Source: Herbaspirillum sp. SJZ106
GTDB taxonomy: Bacteria > Pseudomonadota > Gammaproteobacteria > Burkholderiales > Burkholderiaceae_D
Assembly: GCF_006715495.1 (NCBI RefSeq)
Contig: NZ_VFNI01000010.1
Location: 1-54,758, forward strand
Direction: 5' to 3'
DNA length: 54,758 nucleotides
Shown here: positions 18,224 to 27,634 of the stretch, in pieces
How positions within the stretch are numbered: the first letter of the stretch is position 1
Layout: each line of letters opens with the position of its first letter
Program-made: the position numbers and the translations under genes
Notes under the pieces: generated by a model
What the model was told of the DNA's origin: nothing
The model's database searches: none
Seen by the model: only the letters and a program-made list of their open reading frames with translations

Positions 18224-19654
18224 TTATCCTCCCGATCGTTCCTGTTTGATCAGCCATCTGTTGCCCTGTTTGATGAAGACCAGGGTCTTGCGGCTGTCCA
18301 CCGTCAGCCGGTTGGAATTATATATCTGGCGATAGCGCACGGTGGCGGTATTGCCCTTGATGGCGATCTGGGCGTTGCTTACCTTCACGGTAATATGGCC
18401 CTTGTCCTCGATGCGGGCGCGGCGTTCCTCGGCCCATTCCTTGCGGGTCGCGCCCTTGGGCGTTTCGAAATCGCTGGCGTAGTGGGCCAGGTAGCCCTTG
18501 ACGTCCTTGTCGCTCCAGGCCTTGGCCCAGCTGTTGAGCGAGGCCAGCACGGCGTTCTTGTCTTGGTCGGCGTCGGCGGATGCCTTGGCCTTGTCGGCCC
18601 GGGCTTTGTCTGCCGCGGCCTTGGCCTGGGCGGCCTTTTCGGCGGCTGCCAGCTTCTCGGCCTGGGCGGCTTTTTCCTTCTCGGCCCGGGCCGCCTTTTC
18701 TTTCTCCAGGCGTTCGGCCTGTTCCTTCTGCTTCTGCTCGGCCGCCGCCTTGTCGGCCTTTTTCCTGTCGGCTGCGGCTTTGTCCTGGGCCGCCTTTGCT
18801 TCGGCGGCCTTGTCGGCGGCGGCTTTCTCCGCTGCCGCCTTGTCCGCCGCCGCTTTCTCTGCGGCCGCCTTGTCGGAGGATGCCTTGTCGGCCGAAGCCT
18901 TGGCGATGGCGGTCTTTTCCGCCGCCGCCTTGTCGGCTGCGGCTTGCTGCGCGGCCTTCTCGGCGGCCAGCGCCTTCACCCGTTCCTGTTGTTCGGCGGC
19001 GGCGGCATCGGCCTTGGCCTTGGCGTCCCGTTGCGCCTGCGCGGCCTGGCCGGGAGCGGCGCTGGCCAGGCGCGGCACGGTGCCGCCGGTGGCATTGCCG
19101 TTGAGCGAGCGCAAGAGCGTCAGTTTGGGCTGCGGGACGTTGTTGCCCGGATCGATCTGCAAGGCCTTGTCGTAGGCCTGGCTGGCCAGCTTGGCGTAGA
19201 CGTCGCCGAGATTTTCCAGCGCGGTGGCATAGGTCGGGTTGGTGCGCATGGCCATGTCCAGCGCCGCGCGCGCCTTGTCGTATTGCCCGTTGGCGGCATA
19301 CAGCACGGCCAGGTTGTTGTACGGTTCGGGCAGGTCGGGGAAGTCTTCCGTCAGTTTGACGAACACCGCGATGGCCTCCGCAGAACGATTCTGTTCTGCT
19401 AAGATCAGGCCTTTCGTGAAACGCATCTGTGCGTCGCGCGGGTGTTTCGCGAGTATGGCGTCGGTTTTCGTGAGCGCCTCGGCATACTGGCCCGACCGCA
19501 TCAGCTTGTTGATGTCGGACATCTCGCTGGCATGCGCGGGAATGGCGAAGAGGGCGGCGACCAGGCCGGACAGCAGTGCCGTCTTGTGGGCAGTTCTATT
19601 GATCAAACCGCGCAAACCATGAATAGATGTCTGTTCTTGTGATTCTGGGGGCAT
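18224..19654 (-). CDS. Exported TPR protein with Ala/Lys coiled coil and C-terminal NTF2-like domain
   Basis: The 476-residue protein has a leader ending at about IPAHAS (43), then TPR repeats (about 44-180, for example PEPYNNLAVLYAANGQYDKA), then a long Ala/Lys/Glu-rich segment of repeated KAAADKAAAEKA type (about 200-370) resembling the TolA coiled coil, and finally an NTF2-like domain (about 373-476). The last domain resembles the C-terminus of the L,D-transpeptidase encoded three bases downstream. I infer a periplasmic scaffold for that enzyme, with the coiled coil spanning distance. The start has no visible Shine-Dalgarno and about 20 residues precede the hydrophobic core, so the true start could be further in. 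Confidence 0.8.
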   Translation of the reverse strand: MPPESQEQTSIHGLRGLINRTAHKTALLSGLVAALFAIPAHASEMSDINKLMRSGQYAEALTKTDAILAKHPRDAQMRFTKGLILAEQNRSAEAIAVFVKLTEDFPDLPEPYNNLAVLYAANGQYDKARAALDMAMRTNPTYATALENLGDVYAKLASQAYDKALQIDPGNNVPQPKLTLLRSLNGNATGGTVPRLASAAPGQAAQAQRDAKAKADAAAAEQQERVKALAAEKAAQQAAADKAAAEKTAIAKASADKASSDKAAAEKAAADKAAAEKAAADKAAEAKAAQDKAAADRKKADKAAAEQKQKEQAERLEKEKAARAEKEKAAQAEKLAAAEKAAQAKAAADKARADKAKASADADQDKNAVLASLNSWAKAWSDKDVKGYLAHYASDFETPKGATRKEWAEERRARIEDKGHITVKVSNAQIAIKGNTATVRYRQIYNSNRLTVDSRKTLVFIKQGNRWLIKQERSGG

Positions 19655-19878
19655 GGTTTATCAATGCTATACTCGGACGAAAGCAGGCATTTTATATCAA
19701 ACAAGCACCACAAAAAGAGGTTTGGCTATCGTGTCGCGTTCATGTCGAAAGCGCTGCTAGAACAATGATCGAGGGGGCGAGCGCCCGTCCGGAAGCACTC
19801 TTCCCGGCGCGCAGCCCGAAGCGCGAAGCATGACCACGGCACTGTCTCCAGTGCAGCCGAACCGAGAATTCCCGTCCC

Positions 19879-21273
19879 ATGAGCGAGCTCAAAATTTACA
19901 ACACGCTGGCGCGTGATAAGCAGACCTTTTCCCCGATCGAACCCGGCAAGGTGCGCTTGTACGTGTGCGGCATGACCGTGTATGACTATTGCCACCTCGG
20001 CCATGCGCGCGTGATGGTGGTGTTCGACATGGTGCAGCGCTGGCTGCGCAAGTCCGGTTACGACGTGACTTATGTACGCAACATCACCGATATCGAAGAC
20101 AAGATCATCAAGCGCGCGCAGGAAAACGGGGAATCGATCTACCAGCTGACCGAGCGTTTCATCACGGCGATGAACGAGGATGCCGACGCCCTGGGCGTGC
20201 AGCGCCCCGACCATGAGCCGCGCGCCACCGACTACGTGCCGCAGATGCTGGAACTGATCGGCAAGCTGGAGCGCAACGGCCTGGCCTACAAGGCGACCGA
20301 CGGCGACGTCAATTATTCCGTGCGCGACTTCCCCGGCTACGGCAAGCTTTCCGGCAAGTCGATCGACGACCTGCGCGCCGGCGAGCGGGTGGATGTCAAC
20401 ACCGGCAAGCGCGATCCGCTCGATTTCGTGCTGTGGAAGGCCGCCAAGGAAGGCGAGCCGGACGAAGCCAAATGGGATTCGCAATGGGGCTGTGGCCGGC
20501 CCGGCTGGCATATCGAATGCTCGGCCATGTCCAGCGACCTGCTGGGCGACCATTTCGACATCCACGGCGGCGGCCAGGATTTGCAGTTCCCGCATCACGA
20601 GAACGAGATCGCCCAGTCCGAAGGGGCGCATCGCCACACCTTCGTCAACTACTGGATGCACAACGGTTTCGTGCGCATCGACAACGAGAAGATGTCGAAG
20701 TCGCTCGGCAACTTCTTCACCATCCGCGAAGTGCTGCAAAAGTACGACCCGGAAGTGGTGCGCTTCTTCATCCTGCGCGCGCATTACCGCAGCCCGCTGA
20801 ACTATTCCGATGCCCACCTCGACGATGCCCGCCAGGCATTGACGCGCCTGTACACCGCGCTCAAAGACGTGCCGCCGCAGGAAGGCGCGCTGGCTCCGGA
20901 CGAGGCGCATGCGCTGCGCTTCGCCGAGGCGCTCAACGACGACTTCAACACCCCGGTGGCGGTTTCGGTGCTGTTCGAGCTGGCCAATGAAGTCAACCGC
21001 AGCCGCTCGCCGCAGCATGCGCGCCAGTTGAAGGCGCTGGCCGGCGTACTCGGATTGCTGGAACGCGCGCCGGACGAATTCCTGAAAGGCCGCAGCGGCG
21101 CGCAGGAAGACGGCCTGGACGAAGCGCAGATCGAAGCATTGATCGCCGCCCGCAAGGCGGCCAAGCAGGGCAAAAACTTTGCCGAGGCAGACCGCATCCG
21201 TGCGGAGCTTACTGCTGCCGGCATCATTCTGGAAGACAAACCGGGCGGGCTGACCGAATGGCGGAGAGCTTGA
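19879..21273 (+). CDS. cysS: Cysteinyl-tRNA synthetase
   Basis: CysS charges tRNA-Cys with cysteine in the cytoplasm. The 464-residue length is normal. Class I signatures are the HIGH-like HLGH (39-42) after the zinc ligand Cys30, and KMSKS (271-275). The zinc site is completed by the GWHIECSAM segment and [10 protein letters not shown]. The start ELKIYNTL is standard, although no good Shine-Dalgarno precedes it. A TATACT hexamer at 19668-19673 is a possible -10 and would give a leader of about 200 bases. The glycosylase gene follows after one base. Confidence 0.96.
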   Translation: MSELKIYNTLARDKQTFSPIEPGKVRLYVCGMTVYDYCHLGHARVMVVFDMVQRWLRKSGYDVTYVRNITDIEDKIIKRAQENGESIYQLTERFITAMNEDADALGVQRPDHEPRATDYVPQMLELIGKLERNGLAYKATDGDVNYSVRDFPGYGKLSGKSIDDLRAGERVDVNTGKRDPLDFVLWKAAKEGEPDEAKWDSQWGCGRPGWHIECSAMSSDLLGDHFDIHGGGQDLQFPHHENEIAQSEGAHRHTFVNYWMHNGFVRIDNEKMSKSLGNFFTIREVLQKYDPEVVRFFILRAHYRSPLNYSDAHLDDARQALTRLYTALKDVPPQEGALAPDEAHALRFAEALNDDFNTPVAVSVLFELANEVNRSRSPQHARQLKALAGVLGLLERAPDEFLKGRSGAQEDGLDEAQIEALIAARKAAKQGKNFAEADRIRAELTAAGIILEDKPGGLTEWRRA

Positions 21274-21274
21274 T

Positions 21275-21934
21275 TTGAATACCATCAGAAAAACAAGCCC
21301 GGTCGATCCGACGCTGATCGTCCCCGGCTATTGGGAAGAAGCCAAGGCCGAGCTGATGAAGCGCGACCGCATCATGCGCAAGATCATTCCCCAGTTCGGC
21401 GATCTGCAACTGACGGTGCGCGGCGACGCCTTCACCACGCTGGCGCGTTCGGTGATCGGCCAGCAGATCTCGACCAAGGCGGCTAATGCCGTGTGGCAAC
21501 GCTTTTTGGAAGCCTGCCCCAAATGTACGCCGGCCCAGGTGATTCGTACCGGCCTGGACGGCCTGGCTGCCTGCGGCTTGTCCAAGCGCAAGGCCGAATA
21601 CATCCTCGACCTGGCCAACCATTTCAAGGCCAAGACCGTCCATCCCGACAAATGGATCGAGATGGAGGACGAGGCCGTCATTGCCGAAATGATCCAGATC
21701 CGCGGGATCGGCCGCTGGACAGCGGAGATGTTTTTGATATTTAATCTGCTGCGCCCCAACGTGCTGCCGCTGGACGACTTCGGCTTGCTCAAGGGCATCA
21801 GCATCAGTTATTTCTCGGGCGAGCCGGTCTCGCGCAGCGATGCCAGGGAAGTCGCCGCGAACTGGGAACCGTGGCGCACCGTTGCCACATGGTACCTCTG
21901 GCGCAGCCTCGATCCGCTGCCGTCGGACTACTGA
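21275..21934 (+). CDS. DNA-3-methyladenine glycosylase, AlkA/HhH-GPD family
   Basis: The enzyme removes alkylated bases by N-glycosidic cleavage. The 219-residue product has the HhH-GPD fold: ARSVIGQQISTKAA, the hairpin IRGIGRWTAEMFL, and the catalytic aspartate in LPLDDFGLLKG (about 167-168). No C-terminal iron-sulfur cysteines are present, so it is AlkA-like rather than Nth/MutY-like. It starts with TTG at 21275, one base after the cysS stop, with GGAG eight bases upstream. The close spacing suggests co-transcription with cysS. Confidence 0.88.
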   Translation: MNTIRKTSPVDPTLIVPGYWEEAKAELMKRDRIMRKIIPQFGDLQLTVRGDAFTTLARSVIGQQISTKAANAVWQRFLEACPKCTPAQVIRTGLDGLAACGLSKRKAEYILDLANHFKAKTVHPDKWIEMEDEAVIAEMIQIRGIGRWTAEMFLIFNLLRPNVLPLDDFGLLKGISISYFSGEPVSRSDAREVAANWEPWRTVATWYLWRSLDPLPSDY

Positions 21935-22078
21935 ACGATACAAGGCCGCGAGGGCAGGAGTGGCCGCTGGTGTATACTCCGCTCCTCGCAAGATTGAAGG
22001 CAAACCGATGACGAAGCCGTACCCCGCATGGCGCGGGCATCGCGGCATACCATCGGACTTGTTGAACAAAGGAACACA

Positions 22079-23059
22079 ATGAGTAAATCGACAACGACTT
22101 TTCTGGGCTTCGAGCAGGCCATCGCCGAGCTGGATGCCAAGATCGAAGAGTTGCGTTTTGTGCAAGACGACTCGGCCGTCGACATCTCCGAAGAGATCGA
22201 GCGCCTGGTCAAGAAGAGCCAGCAACTGACCAAGGACATCTACGCCAAGCTCACGCCCTGGCAGGTTTCCCAGATCGCGCGCCACCCGCAACGTCCGTAC
22301 ACCATGGACTACGTGCGCGAAATCTTCACCGACTTCCACGAACTGCATGGCGACCGCACCTTCGCGGACGACCAGTCCATCGTCGGCGGCCTGGCCCGTT
22401 TCAATGGCCAGGCTTGCATGGTGATCGGCCACCAGAAGGGGCGCGACACCAAGGAACGCGCCATGCGCAACTTCGGCATGCCCAAGCCGGAAGGCTATCG
22501 CAAGGCGATGCGCCTGATGAAGGTCGCCGAAAAATTCAATTTGCCGATTTTTACCTTCGTCGACACCCCGGGCGCGTTTCCCGGCATCGATGCCGAAGAG
22601 CGCGGCCAGTCCGAAGCGATCGGCCACAATCTGTATGTGATGGCCGAGCTGAAGGTGCCGCTGATTGCCACCATCATCGGTGAAGGCGGTTCCGGCGGCG
22701 CGCTGGCGATTGCCGTGGGCGATTCGGTGCTGATGCTGCAATACGCGACCTATTCGGTGATCTCGCCGGAAGGCTGCGCTTCCATCCTGTGGAAGACCGC
22801 CGACCGCGCCGCCGACGCCGCCGAAGCGCTGGGCCTGACCGCGCATCGCCTCAAGGCGATCGGCCTGATTGACAAGATCGTCAACGAACCGCTGGGCGGC
22901 GCCCACCGCGACCCCAAGCAGATGGCTTCGCTATTGAAGCGCGCGTTGTCGGATACGCTGCGCCAGTTCCAGGGGATGAAGACCAAGGAACTGCTGGCCG
23001 CCCGCCACGAAAAGCTGATGGCCTACGGCAAGTTCAAGGAACTGAACTCGGCCGAATAA
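22079..23059 (+). CDS. accA: Acetyl-CoA carboxylase carboxyltransferase subunit alpha
   Basis: AccA with AccD transfers the carboxyl group from carboxybiotin to acetyl-CoA, making malonyl-CoA for fatty acid synthesis. The product is 326 residues, close to the E. coli 319. The N-terminal [19 protein letters not shown] helix and the crotonase-like [17 protein letters not shown] (about 200) are diagnostic. AAAGGA precedes the ATG at 22079. A TATACT at 21973-21978 is a possible -10. A terminator follows, separating it from tilS. Confidence 0.96.
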   Translation: MSKSTTTFLGFEQAIAELDAKIEELRFVQDDSAVDISEEIERLVKKSQQLTKDIYAKLTPWQVSQIARHPQRPYTMDYVREIFTDFHELHGDRTFADDQSIVGGLARFNGQACMVIGHQKGRDTKERAMRNFGMPKPEGYRKAMRLMKVAEKFNLPIFTFVDTPGAFPGIDAEERGQSEAIGHNLYVMAELKVPLIATIIGEGGSGGALAIAVGDSVLMLQYATYSVISPEGCASILWKTADRAADAAEALGLTAHRLKAIGLIDKIVNEPLGGAHRDPKQMASLLKRALSDTLRQFQGMKTKELLAARHEKLMAYGKFKELNSAE

Positions 23060-23094
23060 TTCCGGCCAGGCCTTGCACAGGCTCTGCTACCGAG

Positions 23095-23125
23095 CGCCAG
23101 CGATCCCGGTCGCTGGCGTTTGTCG
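23095..23125 (+). terminator. Terminator after accA
   Basis: CGCCAGCGA and TCGCTGGCG form a perfect 9-base stem with a 6-base loop (TCCCGG), followed by the T-rich TTTGTCG. It lies about 35 bases after the accA stop. Confidence 0.8.
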
Positions 23126-23185
23126 TTTCTGCGGACGGTTTTTCGGCCGCCCCGCTTGATTACCGATCCTCCCATTTCCAAGGCC

Positions 23186-24607
23186 ATGTCCGATTTCGCC
23201 AACCCACCCGACCCTTTGCGTTCTGCGCCCAAAGCGGCGCAGGCCATGCAGCAGGCGCTAGGCGCGTTGCTGGCGGCGCTGCCGGCCGGCGAGCGTCCGG
23301 CGGCATTGGCCGTGGCGTACAGCGGCGGCCTCGATTCCTCGGTGCTGCTGGACGCCGCCGCGGCGTTCTGCGCCGCGCATGGCCTGCGCTTGCTGGCGCT
23401 GCACGTGCATCATGGATTGAGCCCGAATGCCGACCAATGGCAGCAGCATTGCCAGACGCGCTGCGATGAACTTGGGGTGCCGTTTTTCGCCGAGCGCGTC
23501 AGCCTGGCCGGCGTTGCCGACAGCGGCGTGGAAGAGGCCGCACGCGTGGCGCGCTATGCCGCGCTGGGCCGTATGTGCCGCGAACATGGCGCCGGCATCC
23601 TGTTGACGGCGCACCATCTGGACGACCAGGCGGAAACGGTATTGCTGCAACTGCTGCGCGGCAGCGGCCTGGCCGGCATGTCGGGCATGGATGCCTGCAA
23701 TGCCGCTGCGGCGTTGCTGGGCGACGACGTCACCCTGATCGCCCGCCCGTTGCTGGGCATGACGCGCGCGCAACTGGAACAATACGCCGCGGCGCACAGG
23801 ATCGCGCATATCGAGGACGAATCCAACGCCGATGTGCGCTATGCGCGCAACGCCTTGCGGCATGGCGTGATGCCGGCACTGGCCAGCGCCTTTCCGGGAT
23901 TCCAGCAACGCCTGGCGCGTGCCGCCGGACACGCGCAGGGCGCGCAGGAGTTGCTGCACGAGGTCGCGGCGCAGGACCTGGCGCGATGCCGCCATGGCGA
24001 ACACCTGCTGCTGCCGGCCCTGCGCCAGTTGAGCCAGCAGCGCTTCTTCAACCTGATGCGCCACTGGTTCGCCTTGCGCGGCATGCGCATGCCGTCGGCG
24101 GCATGGATGCAGGAGATGCGCGCGCAACTGCTGCAGGCGGGCGAGGAGGCGCAACTGTGCGTGTCGCATCCGGACGGCGAGGTGCATCGCTATCGCGACC
24201 GCGTATTCCTGGCGCCGCGCCGTACGCCGCCGGCCGAAGGCGAGGTGATTCGCCTGGCATGGAGCGGACAGGCGCAATTGCGCGTCGATGCCTACTACGG
24301 CTGGCTGCGATTCGAACGCATCGGGGCCGGCGATGCGCGCCCCGGCATCGATGCGGCATGGCTGGCGCGGCAGCCGTTGGCGGTGCGCGGCCGCGATGGC
24401 GGCGAGCGCGTGAAGCTGGCCGCCAACCGTCCGGCGCGCAGCCTCAAGCAACACTTCCAGAGCGCCGACGTGCCGGCCTGGGAACGGCCTTACCTGCCGT
24501 TGCTGTTTGCCGGCGATGAACTGGTGTTTGCCGCCGGCATCGGCATGGATTGCGCGCATTTCTCCGCCGGCGGCGAGCGCATCATCATCGGCTGGCAGGC
24601 CGACTGA
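23186..24607 (+). CDS. tilS: tRNA(Ile)-lysidine synthase
   Basis: TilS adds lysine to C34 of the CAU-anticodon tRNA-Ile so that it reads AUA. The PP-loop motif YSGGLDSS (SGGLDS at about 46-51) and the TAHHLDDQAETVLLQLLRG segment are diagnostic, followed by the linker and the C-terminal LKQHFQSADVPAWERPYLPLL domain, giving a full-length 473-residue enzyme. I begin it at the ATG at 23186; an upstream TTG at 23120 falls inside the accA terminator and is unlikely. The Shine-Dalgarno is weak. Confidence 0.93.
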   Translation: MSDFANPPDPLRSAPKAAQAMQQALGALLAALPAGERPAALAVAYSGGLDSSVLLDAAAAFCAAHGLRLLALHVHHGLSPNADQWQQHCQTRCDELGVPFFAERVSLAGVADSGVEEAARVARYAALGRMCREHGAGILLTAHHLDDQAETVLLQLLRGSGLAGMSGMDACNAAAALLGDDVTLIARPLLGMTRAQLEQYAAAHRIAHIEDESNADVRYARNALRHGVMPALASAFPGFQQRLARAAGHAQGAQELLHEVAAQDLARCRHGEHLLLPALRQLSQQRFFNLMRHWFALRGMRMPSAAWMQEMRAQLLQAGEEAQLCVSHPDGEVHRYRDRVFLAPRRTPPAEGEVIRLAWSGQAQLRVDAYYGWLRFERIGAGDARPGIDAAWLARQPLAVRGRDGGERVKLAANRPARSLKQHFQSADVPAWERPYLPLLFAGDELVFAAGIGMDCAHFSAGGERIIIGWQAD

Positions 24608-24639
24608 ACGGCGCGCGCCAAAGAGAAAAATCCCAGGCG

Positions 24640-24678
24640 AAAAAATGCCGCATCATGCCTTGCGGCGATGATGCGGCA
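24640..24678 (-). terminator. Terminator of the first Asr-like gene
   Basis: Read on the minus strand, TGCCGCATCAT and ATGATGCGGCA form a perfect 11-base stem with an 11-base loop, followed by six T. It may also slow plus-strand transcripts leaving tilS. Confidence 0.85.
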
Positions 24679-24744
24679 CCCCAGTCATCCCTGACATGGA
24701 TGGAGCGCGCGACGGCGCTCCGGTGATGCTCTTTGCGTTACCGC

Positions 24745-25008
24745 TTACTTCTTGGCGCTGTCGGCAGCCGGCTTGACGTCGGTGGCGCCGCCAACCTTTT
24801 CGGTTGCCTTCTTGGCGCTCTTCTTGCCAGCCTTCTTCACGTGATGCGCCTTGGCCTTGGCGACGGTTTCAGCCTTGGTCGCAGGTGCGGCAGCCGGGGC
24901 GGCAGCGGCAGGGGTTGCAGCCGCAGCGGCCGGCGCGCCGGTCTGGGCGAATACCGGCAGGGTCAGGGCCGACAGCAGGGAAGCGACGATGATGGCTTTG
25001 GTTTTCAT
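24745..25008 (-). CDS. Small exported Ala/Lys-rich protein, Asr-like (copy 1)
   Basis: The 87-residue product has a signal peptide (MKTKAIIVASLLSALTLPVFA, cleavage before QTG). The mature part is low complexity: an Ala/Pro stretch, then a basic stretch such as KAHHVKKAGKKSAKKATEK. The composition resembles E. coli acid-shock protein Asr, but alignment of such sequence is weak evidence. AAAGGA lies seven bases before the ATG. The gene is a tandem paralogue of the next one: signal peptides and Shine-Dalgarno match almost exactly. Confidence 0.72.
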   Translation of the reverse strand: MKTKAIIVASLLSALTLPVFAQTGAPAAAAATPAAAAPAAAPATKAETVAKAKAHHVKKAGKKSAKKATEKVGGATDVKPAADSAKK

Positions 25009-25131
25009 GGTGTAGTCCTTTCAAGATCCGGATATGTCATCCGTGATGCGTCAATAATGGATAGGTGCTGCGGTGTTGCCGTCGCGGCGCGTCTTCCGTG
25101 CGTTGCGCCGCGCTCCGGCGATGCTGCGAAA

Positions 25132-25434
25132 TTACTTGGCCTTGGCGGCGTCGGTTGCCGGCTTGGCTTCGGCGCCTGCGGCTGCCTTCTTTTCATCTTT
25201 CTTCTCGGCCTTCTTTCCAGCCTTCTTCGCAACCTTGTGCTTGGCGTGCGAGGTCTTTGCCTTGGGCGCGGCATCGGTCGCGGCAGCCGCAGGGGCTGCG
25301 GGCGCTGCGGGCGCTGCGGCCGGAGCGGCCGGAGCGGCCGGAGCGGCCGGAGCGGCGGCGGTGCCGGTCTGTGCGAACACCGGCAGGGCCAGGGCGGTCA
25401 GCAGGGAGGCGACGATGACGGATTTGGTTTTCAT
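25132..25434 (-). CDS. Small exported Ala/Lys-rich protein, Asr-like (copy 2)
   Basis: The 100-residue paralogue of the downstream gene shares MKTKxxIVASLLxALxLPVFAQTG and the AAAGGA ribosome site. After the signal peptide comes a longer Ala/Pro run (AAPAAPAAPAAAP type), encoded by 9-base tandem repeats, then a basic block with AKHKVAKKAGKKAEKKDEKK. It is presumably periplasmic and could bind acidic polymers or buffer acid as proposed for Asr; this is inference from composition. No promoter is obvious. Confidence 0.72.
   Translation of the reverse strand: MKTKSVIVASLLTALALPVFAQTGTAAAPAAPAAPAAPAAAPAAPAAPAAAATDAAPKAKTSHAKHKVAKKAGKKAEKKDEKKAAAGAEAKPATDAAKAK
25295..25353. repeat. 9-base tandem repeats inside the second Asr-like gene
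   Basis: Three copies of GCTGCGGGC (the last changed) at 25295-25321 run into four exact copies of GGCCGGAGC at 25318-25353. They stay in frame and encode the Ala-Ala-Pro run. Copy number should vary between strains by slippage without shifting the frame. Confidence 0.85.
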
Positions 25435-25703
25435 GGCAGTTCCTTTTGAATGTGGAGGTTTTACGCTCGGCGTCTGATTTCGCGTTTGCCGTGATGATCG
25501 CGGCGCCTTACTCCCAATAACGAACTGCCGATCCGGAAGACGACATGAAAGTGTTCATTTCATCGCGGAAGTGTAAGCAATCGTTGCTGCGTATTTTTCG
25601 CCGCCGCGCTGCGTTTTCGTAGCGCCGCTTGCCGGCGGCGAACAGGAATTCGGGGAATCTTTATAATGACGGACTCCCTTACCGCCTCATCGGAATTTCT
25701 CAT

Positions 25704-26366
25704 ATGGCCTATCAAACCTGGTTCGCATTCTTTGTCGCCGCTTGCGTGATCGCCGTCTCGCCCGGATCGGGCGCGGTATTGTCGATGAGTCACGGCCTGA
25801 ACTACGGCGTGCGCCGCACCAGCGCCACCATCCTTGGGCTGGAGATCGCGCTGGTGGTGATCCTGGTCATCGCCGGCGCCGGCGTGGGTTCGCTGTTGGT
25901 GGCATCCGAAGCCGCCTTCAATACGATCAAGGTGCTGGGCGCTGCCTACCTGATCTATCTGGGCTTTTCGCAATGGCGCGCGCCGGTGGCGGCGGAAAAG
26001 CCGGAGGGTGAAGCGCTGGATGCGGCCAATGCCAGTGCGGTGGCCGTGCGTGGCCAGGCCTGGTGGCAGCGTTGCATGACCGGTTTCCTGACCAATGCCA
26101 CCAACCCCAAGGGCATCGTCTTCATGGTGGCGGTGCTGCCGCAATTCATCGACCACGACCGTCCGCTGTGGCTGCAACTGCTGGTGCTGGCGGTGACCAT
26201 GGTGGCGGTGGACCTGGTGGTGATGCACGGCTATGCGTTTGCCGCCAGCCGCTTGCAACGCTTTTTCCGCAACCCCAAGGCGATGAAGGCGCAGAACCGC
26301 TTTTTCGGCGGAGTGCTGATGCTGGTCGGCGCCGGCCTGTTTTTCTTCAAGCGTACGGCGCACTGA
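25704..26366 (+). CDS. LysE/RhtB-family amino-acid exporter
   Basis: The 220-residue inner-membrane protein has about six hydrophobic helices. The family signature SPGSGAVLSMSHGLNYGVRR lies near the N-terminus (about residues 18-37), and LGAAYLIYLGFSQWR and FLTNATNPKGIVFMVAVLPQF are typical of RhtB-type exporters of homoserine, threonine or leucine. I place the start at the ATG at 25704, before YQTWFAFF, because the upstream extension (TTG at 25629) is hydrophilic and unlike the family. The substrate is unknown, and no LysR or Lrp-type regulator lies beside it. Confidence 0.88.
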   Translation: MAYQTWFAFFVAACVIAVSPGSGAVLSMSHGLNYGVRRTSATILGLEIALVVILVIAGAGVGSLLVASEAAFNTIKVLGAAYLIYLGFSQWRAPVAAEKPEGEALDAANASAVAVRGQAWWQRCMTGFLTNATNPKGIVFMVAVLPQFIDHDRPLWLQLLVLAVTMVAVDLVVMHGYAFAASRLQRFFRNPKAMKAQNRFFGGVLMLVGAGLFFFKRTAH

Positions 26367-26446
26367 GCGCATGCCGTCCTAAGCGTCGCTTGCAAACGCC
26401 GCAGGCAAGGAGTTGCAACGCGGACAGCGGCATTTTGTGGCGGCCT

Positions 26447-26482
26447 AAACGACAAGCCCCCGCATGCCGGGGCTTGTCGTTT
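26447..26482. terminator. Bidirectional terminator between LysE-type and PsiF genes
   Basis: AAACGACAAGCCCC and GGGGCTTGTCGTTT form a perfect 14-base stem with an 8-base loop. It sits between convergent genes and has A/T ends on both sides. Confidence 0.85.
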
Positions 26483-26512
26483 GCAGCATTGCCGACGGCA
26501 GTCGGCGGGGGC

Positions 26513-26806
26513 TTACTTGCCTTTTTTCAGGCAGGAAGACATGAATGCCTTGCGCTCGTCGCCCTTCTTGCCGGCGGCATCGGCATTGCACTGCTTCATC
26601 TTGTCTTGCTGCGTCATGGGTTGGGCGGGCTTGCTGGACAGGCAATCCTTCATGAAGGCCTTGCGTTCGTCGCCTTTCTTGCCGGTGGCGTCCTTGTTAC
26701 AGGCAGCCATCTTGCTTTGTTGCGCATTCTCCGCCATGGCGGGGGTAGCCAGCAGCAGCGGGGTGGCCAGTGCGAAAGAGGTAATAGCGATCAGCATTTT
26801 TTTCAT
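26513..26806 (-). CDS. psiF: PsiF-repeat exported protein
   Basis: The 97-residue product has a signal peptide ending at TPAMA (about 25) and two copies of the PsiF repeat: SKMAACNKDATGKKGDERK, then DKMKQCNADAAGKKGDERK, each followed by a CL pair. PsiF was named in E. coli as phosphate-starvation inducible; its molecular role is unknown. The two cysteines of each repeat probably form a disulfide in the periplasm. GGGAG precedes the ATG. I do not see a clear Pho box upstream. Confidence 0.88.
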   Translation of the reverse strand: MKKMLIAITSFALATPLLLATPAMAENAQQSKMAACNKDATGKKGDERKAFMKDCLSSKPAQPMTQQDKMKQCNADAAGKKGDERKAFMSSCLKKGK

Positions 26807-26981
26807 TGGAATCTCCCTGAACAGTGTGGATTCGGGCCTGTTCCCGTCGGAACCTGAGAGGCTGGCTGCTTGCGCTCATGGATCCAATGGTAACGGCCCT
26901 TGGGATGCCCGCATGGACCAGCGGTCCGCAGACGAAGGCATTACAGCATGAAAGCTTGCGCCTGCCTAGCGGCAGTATCGC

Positions 26982-27383
26982 TCAACGCACGCAGGCAAGA
27001 TCGCCTTCCGGGCAGCCGGACAAGGCCTGGAGTTCCCTGGTGCGCTGGCGTGTCTTGTCGGCCAGGCAATTCTGCAGCACCATGCCGCCGGCGGAACCGC
27101 CCGCCGCGTTTGAACTTTCGAACCGGCAGGAAAGGTCTCGATACTTGAGCCAGGCCAACTGCACATCGCGGATCTGGTTTTGCTGCGCCGGGCGCAGTTT
27201 GGCGCGGTAGGCGAGATAGGTTGCATTGAGTTCGGCGTCGGCCTGGCTGAGATCCTGGCCGGCACAGCCGTTCATGTCGGCCTGGGTGGCGGCCTTGTTG
27301 CAATCCAGTGCGTAAGCGCCGGCGCTGGCGCCGCACAAGGGCAGCAGGGCCAGCAGCAGGGCGAAGCGGATGGATGGTGTCAT
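26982..27383 (-). CDS. Exported LprI-like protein (DUF1311 family)
   Basis: The 133-residue product has a signal peptide ending near AYA (about 22) and the LprI N-terminal type domain: LDCNKAATQADMNGC, then DAELNATYLAYRAKL, then QLAWLKYRDLSCRFE. The cysteines are placed as in that family. Some members inhibit lysozyme, but most are uncharacterised. I use the ATG at 27383, with GGAGA seven bases upstream; the longer reading has no leader character. It is monocistronic. Confidence 0.82.
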   Translation of the reverse strand: MTPSIRFALLLALLPLCGASAGAYALDCNKAATQADMNGCAGQDLSQADAELNATYLAYRAKLRPAQQNQIRDVQLAWLKYRDLSCRFESSNAAGGSAGGMVLQNCLADKTRQRTRELQALSGCPEGDLACVR

Positions 27384-27634
27384 GAATATTTCTCCGGAAA
27401 GGCTGGCGCACAGGGGACGGCCGGCATGTTCATGCAGGAAATGAACGGCATCGGTTGGGGGCATGTGCGTCCAACGGGATAAAATCGGGTTTTGCTTGTC
27501 TTAGCTTGTGTTAGTGAGTTGTTGTCCGCGCTCTTCTGTGCGCTGCGCAAACTGGTTCTTAGAAGAGCAGGCCGGGCCGAGGTTCTCGGCCAATTGCAAC
27601 AAGCCGTTTCTGATTGCTGAAAGGAGTGCCGCCA

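Noticed and set aside
23120..23185. Upstream TTG start for tilS
   Set aside because: It lies inside the accA terminator and adds residues without homology.
25295..25353. Short regular repeats that might suggest a CRISPR array
   Set aside because: The unit is 9 bases with no spacers and stays in frame within a protein gene; it is a coding tandem repeat.
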